Shown here piece by piece: positions 1-4,926 of a stretch of DNA of 5,637 nt; the first letter of the stretch is position 1, and every line of letters starts with the position of its first letter. Source of the DNA: Actinomycetota bacterium (GTDB lineage: Bacteria; Actinomycetota; Actinomycetes; Streptosporangiales; Streptosporangiaceae); NCBI GenBank assembly GCA_003168295.1, contig PMST01000240.1, forward strand, positions 24,191 through 29,827. The letters are read 5' to 3'. The notes beneath the pieces are model-generated. The model did not search any database and was not told the DNA's origin. It was given only the letters and a program-made list of their open reading frames with translations. The position numbers and the translations under genes were made by a program.

Positions 1-507
1 CACGCCGGCGTCAGCCCCGACGTGATGTGCGTGGGGAAGGCGCTGACCGGCGGGTACATGTCGCTGGCCGCGACCTTGTGCACTGCGGCCGTGGCGTCGG
101 GGATATCGTCCGGCTCGGTGCCCGTGCTCGCGCACGGACCCACCTTCATGGGCAACCCGCTGGCCTGCGCGCTGGCGCTCGCGTCGCTGGCCGTGCTGGC
201 CGACCCCGATTGGTACCCAGGCGGGTGGCAGGCCTCGGTCGCCCGGCTGGCCGCGGGGCTGGAAACCGGGCTGGCGCCCGCCCGGGCCATGCCCGGGGTG
301 GCGGACGTCCGGGTCCTCGGTGCGGTCGGCGTGGTGCAACTGGACCGTGAAGTCGACGTGGCGGCGGCCACGGCGGCCGCCGTGCGCGCCGGAGTGTGGC
401 TGCGGCCGTTCCGCGACCTGATCTACACGATGCCGCCGTACCTGACCTCAGATTCCGATCTCGCCCTCATCTGCCGGGGCGTGCTCGCCGCGGTCCAGGC
501 CGCGTAA
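1..507 (+). CDS. bioA: Adenosylmethionine-8-amino-7-oxononanoate aminotransferase (BioA), C-terminal part
   Basis: This is the last 168 residues of a class III, fold-type I PLP aminotransferase; the start lies left of the window. BioA makes 7,8-diaminopelargonate from 8-amino-7-oxononanoate (KAPA), using S-adenosylmethionine as amino donor, in cytoplasmic biotin synthesis. Visible landmarks are the PLP-lysine motif VGKALTGGY (Lys at visible residue 13), the BioA-typical block [13 protein letters not shown] (residues 45-57, Thr48 in the phosphate/substrate region) and [16 protein letters not shown] (133-148). The Arg at 135 matches the substrate-carboxylate arginine of BioA. The [13 protein letters not shown] and MPPYL blocks favour BioA over other class III aminotransferases. 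The frame is open from base 1 and stops with TAA at 505-507. Its last 60 bases overlap the end of a convergent minus-strand gene. No other bio gene is visible, since the partners would lie to the left. Confidence 0.93.
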   Translation, partial: HAGVSPDVMCVGKALTGGYMSLAATLCTAAVASGISSGSVPVLAHGPTFMGNPLACALALASLAVLADPDWYPGGWQASVARLAAGLETGLAPARAMPGVADVRVLGAVGVVQLDREVDVAAATAAAVRAGVWLRPFRDLIYTMPPYLTSDSDLALICRGVLAAVQAA

Positions 508-1380
508 CCAGGCGAACGCGCCCGGCGGCGGGGCGGGAGAGGGGCGGGCGGTCGCGTCGGTGACCGCTTTCGCGCCCGAGGCAAAGCGCACCAGGTCCTG
601 ACCGTGCACCACGCGCCCAGGCATCGGATCGGCGGCCGCCCGCCGGGTCAGCGCAGCGGTCGGCAGCTCACCGGGGCTCGCCGCCAGCACCAGGTTGCCG
701 AACCTCCGGCCGCGCAGGACCGCGGCGTCCGCGATCAGGCAGGCGTGCGGAAAGACCGCCCGCGCCGTCGCGACCTGCGCACGGGCGTGCGCCAACGGCG
801 CGCCGTCGGCCACGTTGGCGGCGAAGACCCCGCCGTCACGGAGCGCGCGGCGGACGGCGGCCGCGAACTCCACCGAGGTCAGGTGGGCCGGCGTGCGGCC
901 GCCGGCGAAGACATCCGCGATGACCATGTCGAAGGACCCGGCTGGCACCCGGTCCAGGACGGCCCGGGCGTCGCCGATCTGAATCGATATCCGCCCGCCG
1001 GCTCGCCCGCTGTTCCGCAGCGGCAGCCTGACCTTGACGAACCGCCAGAGGGCCTCGTCCACCTCGACGGCCACCTGCCGGGAGCCCGGCCGGGTCGCCG
1101 CCACGTAGCGGACCAGCGTCAGCGCCCCGGCGCCCAGGTGCAGCACGTGCAGCGGCTGACCCTCCGGCGCCGTCACGTCGATGATGTGCCCCAGCCGCCT
1201 GACGTACTCGAACTCCAGGTACCCGGGATCGTCGAGATCGACATGAGACTGGGGGACGCCGTCGATCAGCAGCATCCACGCCGCCCGCCGGTCAGCATCC
1301 CGTAGCAGCTCGGCGGGGCCGTGACCGGTATCTATCTGGTCCTCGCCGCTCGCCTGTCTCCTCCGGGTCATAGCTGCCAT
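448..1380 (-). CDS. Spermidine synthase-like protein (SAM-binding Rossmann fold), 310 aa
   Basis: The protein has the spermidine synthase/SpeE-like fold found in many actinobacterial 'spermidine synthase' annotations. An N-terminal beta region ([30 protein letters not shown], about residues 35-64, quoted here by position) resembles the SpeE entry domain. A SAM-site glycine loop [14 protein letters not shown] (79-92), an acidic ribose-binding strand VAVEVDE (103-109) and [10 protein letters not shown] (133-142) follow. At the place where true aminopropyltransferases carry a D-S/A-x-D-P-x-G-P catalytic motif, this protein has [13 protein letters not shown] (152-164). Polyamine synthesis is therefore doubtful, and another SAM-dependent role is possible. 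The C-terminus is proline/alanine rich (279-290). The ATG at 1380 has a GGAA about ten bases upstream; a second in-frame ATG lies at 1371. There are no membrane segments. The stop (448-450) lies inside the bioA reading frame. Fold assignment is confident; the enzymatic function is not known. Confidence 0.85.
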   Translation of the reverse strand: MAAMTRRRQASGEDQIDTGHGPAELLRDADRRAAWMLLIDGVPQSHVDLDDPGYLEFEYVRRLGHIIDVTAPEGQPLHVLHLGAGALTLVRYVAATRPGSRQVAVEVDEALWRFVKVRLPLRNSGRAGGRISIQIGDARAVLDRVPAGSFDMVIADVFAGGRTPAHLTSVEFAAAVRRALRDGGVFAANVADGAPLAHARAQVATARAVFPHACLIADAAVLRGRRFGNLVLAASPGELPTAALTRRAAADPMPGRVVHGQDLVRFASGAKAVTDATARPSPAPPPGAFAWLRGLDRGEHAPADEGEIGI

Positions 1381-1489
1381 TATCGGCGGTTCCAGTCCGG
1401 GCGGTGAGTGTCATCCGGGTGGCGGCTCGAGGAATCCGGCCCGGGTGTGCGAGGCTGTCTTACGTACTCTCCGAGCCGTAGGAGGCCGC
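1381..1489. promoter_or_regulatory. Divergent intergenic region between the SpeE-like gene and the DUF5302 gene
   Basis: These 109 bases separate two divergently transcribed starts, so both promoters should lie here or overlap the neighbouring gene ends. An AGGAGG-type ribosome binding site (GGAGG at 1481-1485, four bases before the ATG at 1490) fixes the start of the plus-strand gene. I could not identify convincing -35/-10 pairs on either strand. The role is inferred from gene orientation. Confidence 0.4.
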
Positions 1490-1777
1490 ATGGCTGTCGA
1501 CAAGACCAGGCCCGCTGATGCCCCGGCGGACGACGCGCCGGCTGCGCCCGTCCCCTCCGGTGAGCACGAGGCTGATGAGCGCGGAGCCGATGAGCACGGG
1601 GCTGACGCGAATCCCGACCTCGATGAGATGAAGCGCAAGTTCCGTGCTGCGCTCGACCGTAAGCGCGGCACGCACGCCAGCGCGAACGCGGAAGGGGCGC
1701 AAGACACCGGCAAGGTGCACGGCTCGCACGGCCCCGCGGCCAGCCGCCGTTCCTTCCGCCGCAAGAGCGGCAGCTAA
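1490..1777 (+). CDS. DUF5302 domain-containing protein, 95 aa
   Basis: This is a small, very hydrophilic actinobacterial protein of unknown function. The N-terminal half (residues 1-44) is acidic, Ala/Pro/Asp/Glu rich and probably disordered. It includes three tandem five-residue units EHEAD, ERGAD and EHGAD (25-39). The conserved DUF5302 core follows: DLDEMKRKFRAALDRKRG (residues 43-60) predicts an amphipathic basic helix, and the end KVHGSHGPAASRRSFRRKSGS is the hallmark tail, strongly basic. There is no signal peptide or membrane segment. The start is chosen at ATG 1490 because GGAGG lies just upstream at 1481-1485; the open frame extends 15 codons further left without a better site. Acidic head plus basic tail would suit nucleic-acid or protein binding, but that is only a guess. 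Its TAA stop overlaps the TAG stop of the convergent methyltransferase gene. Confidence 0.88.
   Translation: MAVDKTRPADAPADDAPAAPVPSGEHEADERGADEHGADANPDLDEMKRKFRAALDRKRGTHASANAEGAQDTGKVHGSHGPAASRRSFRRKSGS
1562..1606 (+). repeat. Three tandem 15-bp units inside the DUF5302 gene
   Basis: Imperfect 15-base units begin at 1562, 1577 and 1592 (GAGCACGAGGCTGAT, GAGCGCGGAGCCGAT, GAGCACGGGGCTGAC). They are in frame and encode EHEAD, ERGAD and EHGAD, so copy-number change would lengthen or shorten the acidic segment without a frameshift. Confidence 0.8.
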
Positions 1778-2461
1778 CCGGCGGGCACCGCCCGGAGCCA
1801 GGCGCAGTCCTCGGTGAGGTAACGGTCCAGCCGGAGTCCGGCGTCGGCGAGCACGGCCGCCAGCTCGGTCTCGTCTAGGCGCGTCGCGGTGAACGACTGC
1901 GTCCAGCGCTGGTGGCCGTCCACGTACTCCATCGTGGCCGACGACGAGGTTCGGCGCGGGGCGGGATACGCCCCGCATCCGGAAGATGATCCCGTCGCGT
2001 GTCGCTTCGGTGTCCTTGGCGGCAGCGAACCACTCGGGCGGGTGCTGCTCGACGATAACGCAGCCATCGTCGGCGACGTGGCGGCGGCACGCGGCCAGGA
2101 ATGCGGCCCTGGTCGCCGGGTCCTCGTTGATCAGGTGCGAGGCGAGCAGCACGGCGTCGAAACGCCGGCCGAGCGCGAGATCCTCGATGCGCGAGCACAC
2201 CGTTTCCGCGTCGCGCACGTACGCCAGCATCTCCGGCGATTCGTCCACGGCGACGACCGGGTGACCGAGTGCGACCAGCGGGTGGGTGATCCGGCCGGTG
2301 CCGGAACCCAGCTCGAGAATGGAGGCGCCCGGCCGGAGCGCGCCGTGCACGATGGCAGGTTCGCCCATGGCGGTCATCCGCGCGTAGAACTCGACAGAGC
2401 AGCCGTCTGATGTGATCACCCCGGGTCCGGTCCCATCCGATGCCTGGTTCACACGGCCCAT
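1774..2461 (-). pseudogene. Class I SAM-dependent methyltransferase, frameshifted
   Basis: The first part (2461 down to about 1943, 173 codons) has a Methyltransf_25/11-type Rossmann core: motif I ILELGSGTGRITHPL (residues 48-62), motif II VVAVDESPEML (69-79, acidic Asp73), FDAVLLASHLIN (101-112) and VIVEQHPPEWF (135-145). The C-terminal part (about 55 residues, SATMEYVDGHQRWTQSF through DCAWLRAVPAG) is encoded in a different frame ending with TAG at 1774-1776. Skipping one base at 1942 joins the parts as NLV-SATMEYVDG, the usual beta-strand order of this family, for a total near 228 residues. Both parts have very high third-position GC in their own frames. In the uncorrected frame translation would run on to 1460, antisense to the DUF5302 gene. 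The start is ATG 2461 or GTG 2452; the GTG overlaps the upstream TGA as GTGA, suggesting translational coupling to the ATPase gene. The substrate is unknown. The cause is either a real mutation or a one-base sequence error. Confidence 0.85.
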
Positions 2462-3024
2462 TCTGCCAGCGGGATGGCCCGCGGGACGGCCTGCGGGCCT
2501 GCTTGCTGCACCGCCTGCTGCGGTTCGTCCGCCGCCGCCAGGTGGAACCAGACGGTGGTCCCGGTCGGCTCCCTGAGATATCCCCACTGAGCGGCGAGGT
2601 TCTGGACCAGGAACAGCCCGTGCCCGTCGGCCGCGTAGAGATCTCCCTTGACGACGGGCGCGCCCGCCGAACCGCCGTCGATGATCTCGACGAGGACGCC
2701 GCGCGGTATCCCGATCACGACGATAGTCACGGTGCCGCCCTCGACACCCGATTTGGTGTGCACGATGGCGTTGGTGACAATTTCTGAGGTCAGTAAGGTT
2801 GCCGTATCGGCGTCCGTGCCGGGCCGGTGGGCGCTGAGCGTCCGCGCGACGAAGGTACGGGCCGCGGAGACCTGTTCCGGGCGGCCAGGGATGGTCAGCG
2901 AGCCGAGAACCGTAGCACGCGCGCCGCCGAGCCTCCCTCGGGGCCCCACCCGCCTCCCCATTCCCTCTTCACTGCGCCGCGGATCAGGCCATGATCGTCG
3001 GGAATTGCCGTCGGGTGTTGCCAT
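2449..3024 (-). CDS. RsbW/AbaA-like ATP-binding protein (HATPase_c_2), 191 aa
   Basis: This is a single-domain GHKL (Bergerat-fold) ATPase of the anti-sigma-factor kinase type, related in form to RsbW/SpoIIAB and to the ATPases next to whiJ/abaA genes. The N box is LLTSEIVTNAIVHT (residues 77-90; Glu81, Asn85, His89), the G1 box VEIIDGGSAGAP (112-123; Asp116, Gly118) and the G2 box DGHGLFLVQNLAAQWGY (133-149), followed by GTTVWFHL (155-162). There are no sensor or membrane regions. It has a basic, Gly/Arg-rich head (1-40) and a low-complexity Gln/Ala/Pro tail (169-186). The start at 3024 is chosen because GGGAGGG sits seven bases upstream. The frame is open to 3213, but that extension is AT-rich non-coding sequence. 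Its last codons overlap the methyltransferase start. It is divergent from the XRE-DUF397 pair, so it probably acts in the same regulatory set. Kinase activity and its target are not shown. Confidence 0.9.
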   Translation of the reverse strand: MATPDGNSRRSWPDPRRSEEGMGRRVGPRGRLGGARATVLGSLTIPGRPEQVSAARTFVARTLSAHRPGTDADTATLLTSEIVTNAIVHTKSGVEGGTVTIVVIGIPRGVLVEIIDGGSAGAPVVKGDLYAADGHGLFLVQNLAAQWGYLREPTGTTVWFHLAAADEPQQAVQQAGPQAVPRAIPLAEWAV

Positions 3025-3031
3025 GTTGAGT

Positions 3032-3038
3032 CCCTCCC
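3032..3038 (-). promoter_or_regulatory. Ribosome binding site that sets the ATPase start
   Basis: Read on the minus strand this is GGGAGGG, seven bases before the ATG at 3024. It is the only strong Shine-Dalgarno match for the frame and argues against the longer open frame beginning at 3213. Confidence 0.75.
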
Positions 3039-3138
3039 ATTTTGCCGAGACCGGGCTCTCGCCAGTACTCGACTTTGAACCGTCGCGTTGACCATTGTTT
3101 CTGGTGCCACACTTGTAACACCGATTACTACGGCCTCG

Positions 3139-3158
3139 TAGTCCGCATGTGCGGTCTA
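3139..3158. repeat. Imperfect 9-bp inverted repeat
   Basis: The arms TAGTCCGCA (3139-3147) and TGCGGTCTA (3150-3158) are separated by two bases and pair except for one position (3142/3155). The dyad lies about 115 bases upstream of the ATPase start, where an operator for the minus-strand promoter would be plausible. No protein binding is shown. Confidence 0.45.
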
Positions 3159-3220
3159 AAACATCTGGCCCATCACTCCTCCAATAGCTCGTTGCCGCAA
3201 TTGCTTCAGGCAATGCCAGG

Positions 3221-3230
3221 TATCCGGATA
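3221..3230. repeat. Perfect 10-bp palindrome TATCCGGATA
   Basis: The ten bases read identically on both strands. The palindrome lies in the AT-richer divergent region, 29 bases before a second perfect 10-bp palindrome. A regulator site is possible; the family that would bind it is not recognised. Confidence 0.4.
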
Positions 3231-3258
3231 TCCCTATGCGGTCCAGATACGGTGAACT

Positions 3259-3268
3259 ATGTATACAT
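3259..3268. repeat. Perfect 10-bp palindrome ATGTATACAT
   Basis: This is a perfect palindrome in the most AT-rich part of the window. The flanks extend the symmetry (AAC before, GTT-like after, with one mismatched pair). A GTATAC core is seen in some GntR-type operators, and TACATT at 3264-3269 would also pass as a -10 hexamer, but no matching -35 is visible. Confidence 0.45.
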
Positions 3269-3390
3269 TGTCGATCTAATGTTTCATGCTATGTCCGAAT
3301 ATGCACCTTTACGACTCTGGACGCGGACTAGCATTCAGAAACGATGATGGTGCGGTATGCGCCTCCACGCAAGTGCGTAGGGGAAATTTT

Positions 3391-3427
3391 CCGCCTGAAA
3401 TCCCGGATGGGATTTCATCCACGGCGG
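3391..3427. promoter_or_regulatory. Strong two-part inverted repeat upstream of the XRE gene
   Basis: A perfect 9-bp dyad, TGAAATCCC (3396-3404) and GGGATTTCA (3409-3417), encloses GGAT. Outside it, CCGCC (3391-3395) and GGCGG (3423-3427) pair again, with a five-base bulge on the right side. As RNA this would form a stable hairpin; as DNA it is the best operator candidate in the window. It lies about 150 bases before the XRE start. There is no T-run after it, so a terminator is less likely. Confidence 0.55.
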
Positions 3428-3463
3428 GAGTGCGGTATCGTACTGCGTGTCAGGGACGATGTG

Positions 3464-3482
3464 GAGTGTTCTGGTCACACTC
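3464..3482. repeat. 6-bp inverted repeat GAGTGT / ACACTC
   Basis: The arms at 3464-3469 and 3477-3482 are perfect complements with a seven-base spacer, about 94 bases before the XRE start. A second imperfect dyad (GCGGTA / TACTGC, 3432-3446) lies just upstream. Both are possible operator half-site pairs, but short dyads also occur by chance. Confidence 0.35.
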
Positions 3483-3575
3483 TGCTACGTAAATGACGTG
3501 TCGTCGGCTTTGGGTCCTGGTTCTCCGCATCACCCCCAGTACTAATCCTCTGCTCCACAAGGAGGCGAGTTCCTC

Positions 3576-4430
3576 GTGCCTCTTGGTCCTACCGTTCGTA
3601 GGCGCAGGCTCGGTGCCGAGCTCCGGCGTCTGCGCGAAGCTCATTCGCTTAAGCTTGAGGAGGTAGCCGAGAAACTCGGCCTGGCCGCTTCGACGCTCTC
3701 GCGCATCGAGACGGGCAAGGCGCCGACCAAGTCGGCGTACCTGACCGCCATGCTGGCCATGTACGAGGTCGACGACCCGGGCGCGCGGAAGGTCCTTGTC
3801 GACATGGCCCGCGAGGGTCATCGCAAGGGCTGGTGGTCGATTTACGACGACGTGCTGCCGAGCGGATTCGACATCTACGTGGGCTTGGAGGCAGAGGCTT
3901 CCGGCCTGCGGAGTTACGAATCTGACGTGGTCCACGGGCTGCTGCAGACCACCGACTACGCCCTGACGGTGCTGCGCGAGCTGCGGCCGAGGGATAGCGA
4001 GGAACAGGTCGAGCGGGTGGTGGAACTGCGCATGGAGCGGCAGCGGCTGCTCGACCAGGATCCGCCGCTTGACGCTTGGATCATCCTCGATGAAGGCGCG
4101 ATCAGGCGGAAAATCGGCGGATCAGCGATCATGGAGCGCCAGCTCGAGCGCCTGGTCCAGGCCAGCCGATGGCCCAACGTGACTTTGCAGGTCCTTTCCT
4201 TCGACTCGGGCGCGCACGCCGGGCTGACCGGGCCATTCGCCATCCTGGAGTTTCCCGAGCGGACCGATTCTGACGTTGCTTACACCGAATCCCTGGGCGG
4301 AATGATCTACCTGGAAAAGGACCGGGAAGTTCGTGCCTGCGCCGAGGCCTTCGACCGGATGCGCGCCACGGCGCTTTCCCCGGCCGCGTCCGTCGAGCTG
4401 ATCCAGCAGGTGGCACGCGAGCTCACCTGA
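3576..4430 (+). CDS. XRE-family transcriptional regulator with DUF5753 (WhiJ-like), 284 aa
   Basis: This is a DNA-binding regulator of the WhiJ/Scr1 type. The N-terminal helix-turn-helix (residues 10-48) reads LGAELRRLREAHSLKLEEVA then KLGLAASTLSRIETGK, the classic XRE layout with the recognition helix at about 37-45. The rest is a DUF5753 domain: GHRKGWWSIYDDVLPSGF (81-98), YVGLEAEASGLRSYESDVVHGLLQTTDYA (101-129, by position), the ELRMERQ helix (150-156), LDAWIILDEGAIRR (165-178), NVTLQVLSFDSGAHAGLTGPFAILEF (201-226) and a final MIYLEKDREV segment. Length is normal for the family. The start is GTG at 3576, preceded by AAGGAGG (3559-3565) ten bases away. The DUF397 gene follows after 56 bases, and the RsbW-like ATPase is divergent. 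In Streptomyces, XRE-DUF397 pairs affect sporulation or antibiotic production; the target here is unknown. It probably binds its own upstream region. Confidence 0.93.
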   Translation: MPLGPTVRRRRLGAELRRLREAHSLKLEEVAEKLGLAASTLSRIETGKAPTKSAYLTAMLAMYEVDDPGARKVLVDMAREGHRKGWWSIYDDVLPSGFDIYVGLEAEASGLRSYESDVVHGLLQTTDYALTVLRELRPRDSEEQVERVVELRMERQRLLDQDPPLDAWIILDEGAIRRKIGGSAIMERQLERLVQASRWPNVTLQVLSFDSGAHAGLTGPFAILEFPERTDSDVAYTESLGGMIYLEKDREVRACAEAFDRMRATALSPAASVELIQQVARELT

Positions 4431-4463
4431 TCAAGACTTACCTGAAAAAAGTCAACCGCACAA

Positions 4464-4480
4464 AAAGGAAAGGAAAGGAG
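4464..4480 (+). promoter_or_regulatory. Purine-rich leader with tandem AAAGG units and the DUF397 ribosome binding site
   Basis: Three tandem AAAGG units (4464, 4469, 4474) run into AAAGGAG at 4474-4480, six bases before the ATG at 4487. This A-rich leader is unusual for the surrounding high-GC DNA and gives several overlapping Shine-Dalgarno-like sites. The last unit has the correct spacing and fixes the start. Confidence 0.6.
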
Positions 4481-4486
4481 AGACCG

Positions 4487-4696
4487 ATGGTTACTGACCT
4501 CACCGGGCTCCACTGGTTCAAAAGCAGCGCGAGCAGCGCCGCGGGGTGCGTCGAAATAGCGCACCTCCCCGAAGGGGGCGTGGCAGTTCGCGACTCAAAG
4601 GATCGCGGCAAGAAAGCCCATATCTTCAACAGCCACGAATGGGACTGCTTCCTGATCGGGGCAAAGAATGGGGAATTCGACCTTCCCGTTACCTAG
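4487..4696 (+). CDS. DUF397 domain-containing protein, 69 aa
   Basis: This is a small actinobacterial protein almost always found beside XRE/DUF5753 regulators. The whole length is the DUF397 domain: HWFKSSASSAAGCVEIAHLP (residues 9-28) with the W-x-K-S-S motif and C-V-E, GGVAVRDSKDRGKKAHIF (30-47) with the diagnostic VRDSKD, and EWDCFLIGAKNGEFD (51-65). Length is typical. There is no signal peptide or membrane span. It is in the same orientation as the XRE gene, 56 bases after its stop, and probably in the same transcript. XRE-DUF397 pairs such as Scr1/Scr2 of Streptomyces coelicolor are regulatory, and a toxin-antitoxin-like relation has been discussed; a direct partner role with the upstream XRE protein is inferred here. 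It uses more A/T-ending codons (GTT, ACT, AAA, ATA) than its neighbours. Confidence 0.92.
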   Translation: MVTDLTGLHWFKSSASSAAGCVEIAHLPEGGVAVRDSKDRGKKAHIFNSHEWDCFLIGAKNGEFDLPVT

Positions 4697-4706
4697 ACCT
4701 TCCCGT
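4679..4706 (+). repeat. Short tandem duplication over the DUF397 stop codon
   Basis: The 11-mer GACCTTCCCGT occurs at 4679-4689 and again at 4696-4706, a 17-base period. The first copy encodes the final Asp-Leu-Pro-Val residues. The TAG stop falls at the junction, sharing its G with the second copy. Confidence 0.55.
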
Positions 4707-4727
4707 CGCCTCAGCGCCGGTGGAGGA

Positions 4728-4767
4728 AGGACGGGCGGGGCTCACCCGCTCCGGCCCCGTCCGTCTT
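4728..4767 (+). terminator. Stem-loop terminator candidate after DUF397
   Basis: Arms GACGGGCGGGGC (4730-4741) and GCCCCGTCCGTC (4754-4765) form a 12-bp stem with one G-U pair. One more G-U and one A-U pair extend it to 4728/4767, around a 12-base loop. It begins 32 bases after the DUF397 stop. It has only a two-T tail, as is common for actinomycete terminators. It most likely ends the XRE-DUF397 transcript. Confidence 0.65.
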
Positions 4768-4803
4768 AGGCGCAGCAGGCGAAGGGTTGGGGGGAGGAAA
4801 GCA

Positions 4804-4838
4804 GAGGGCGGTGGACCCCATCACGGTCCACCGCCCTC
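4804..4838. terminator. Perfect 14-bp stem-loop, probable bidirectional terminator
   Basis: GAGGGCGGTGGACC (4804-4817) and GGTCCACCGCCCTC (4825-4838) are exact reverse complements around a seven-base loop. The hairpin sits between two convergent operons, 88 bases from the stop of the minus-strand regulator, so it could stop transcription from either side. There is no T-run on either strand. Confidence 0.75.
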
Positions 4839-4926
4839 CGCCCTCCGCGCACTGGCCAGCGGCCGGGAAGGGCATCCCGCTGCTCTTGTGCCACGTCTTC
4901 CCCGGGCAGCCAGAGCGGGCATCACG

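Larger units (their letters stand above)
3025..3575. promoter_or_regulatory. AT-richer divergent control region between the ATPase and the XRE regulator
   Basis: These 551 bases lie between divergent starts, so promoters for both operons should be here. By hand count the stretch 3121-3420 is close to 50% GC (3241-3300 about 38%), against roughly 70% in the neighbouring genes. It contains many short inverted repeats: 3139-3158, 3221-3230, 3259-3268, 3391-3427, 3432-3446 and 3464-3482. The open frames inside it lack ribosome binding sites, family motifs and actinomycete codon use, so I call no gene. I found no tRNA and no -35/-10 pair I would defend. Control by the adjacent XRE protein is inferred from position. 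Confidence 0.55.

Noticed and set aside
604..1305. Long plus-strand open frame opposite the SpeE-like gene
   Set aside because: It is an antisense shadow of a gene with clear SAM-fold motifs and has no motifs of its own.
1460..1942. Continuation of the methyltransferase first frame to 1460
   Set aside because: This stretch is Arg/Ala/Gly-rich noise read opposite the true C-terminal frame and the DUF5302 gene. It is open only because of high GC.
1..2461. Three SAM-using proteins in a row as a functional pathway
   Set aside because: BioA, the SpeE-like protein and the methyltransferase are on different strands and in separate operons. Shared SAM use is common and gives no evidence of a joint role.
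3025..3213. N-terminal extension of the ATPase to 3213
   Set aside because: The region is AT-rich and without coding bias, while GGGAGGG placed just before the ATG at 3024 gives a clear start.
3042..3347. Plus-strand open frame of 101 codons rich in Cys and His in the divergent region
   Set aside because: It begins at a TTG with no ribosome binding site, overlaps the ATPase leader, has AT-rich, non-actinomycete codon use and matches no family I recognise.
3391..3427. The dyad as a rho-independent terminator
   Set aside because: It lies between divergent genes where no transcript needs to end and lacks a T-run, so an operator or leader hairpin is more likely.
3025..3575. A tRNA, CRISPR array or insertion sequence in the intergenic gap
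   Set aside because: No cloverleaf with a T-loop motif, no regularly spaced long repeats and no transposase or terminal inverted repeat with target duplication could be seen.
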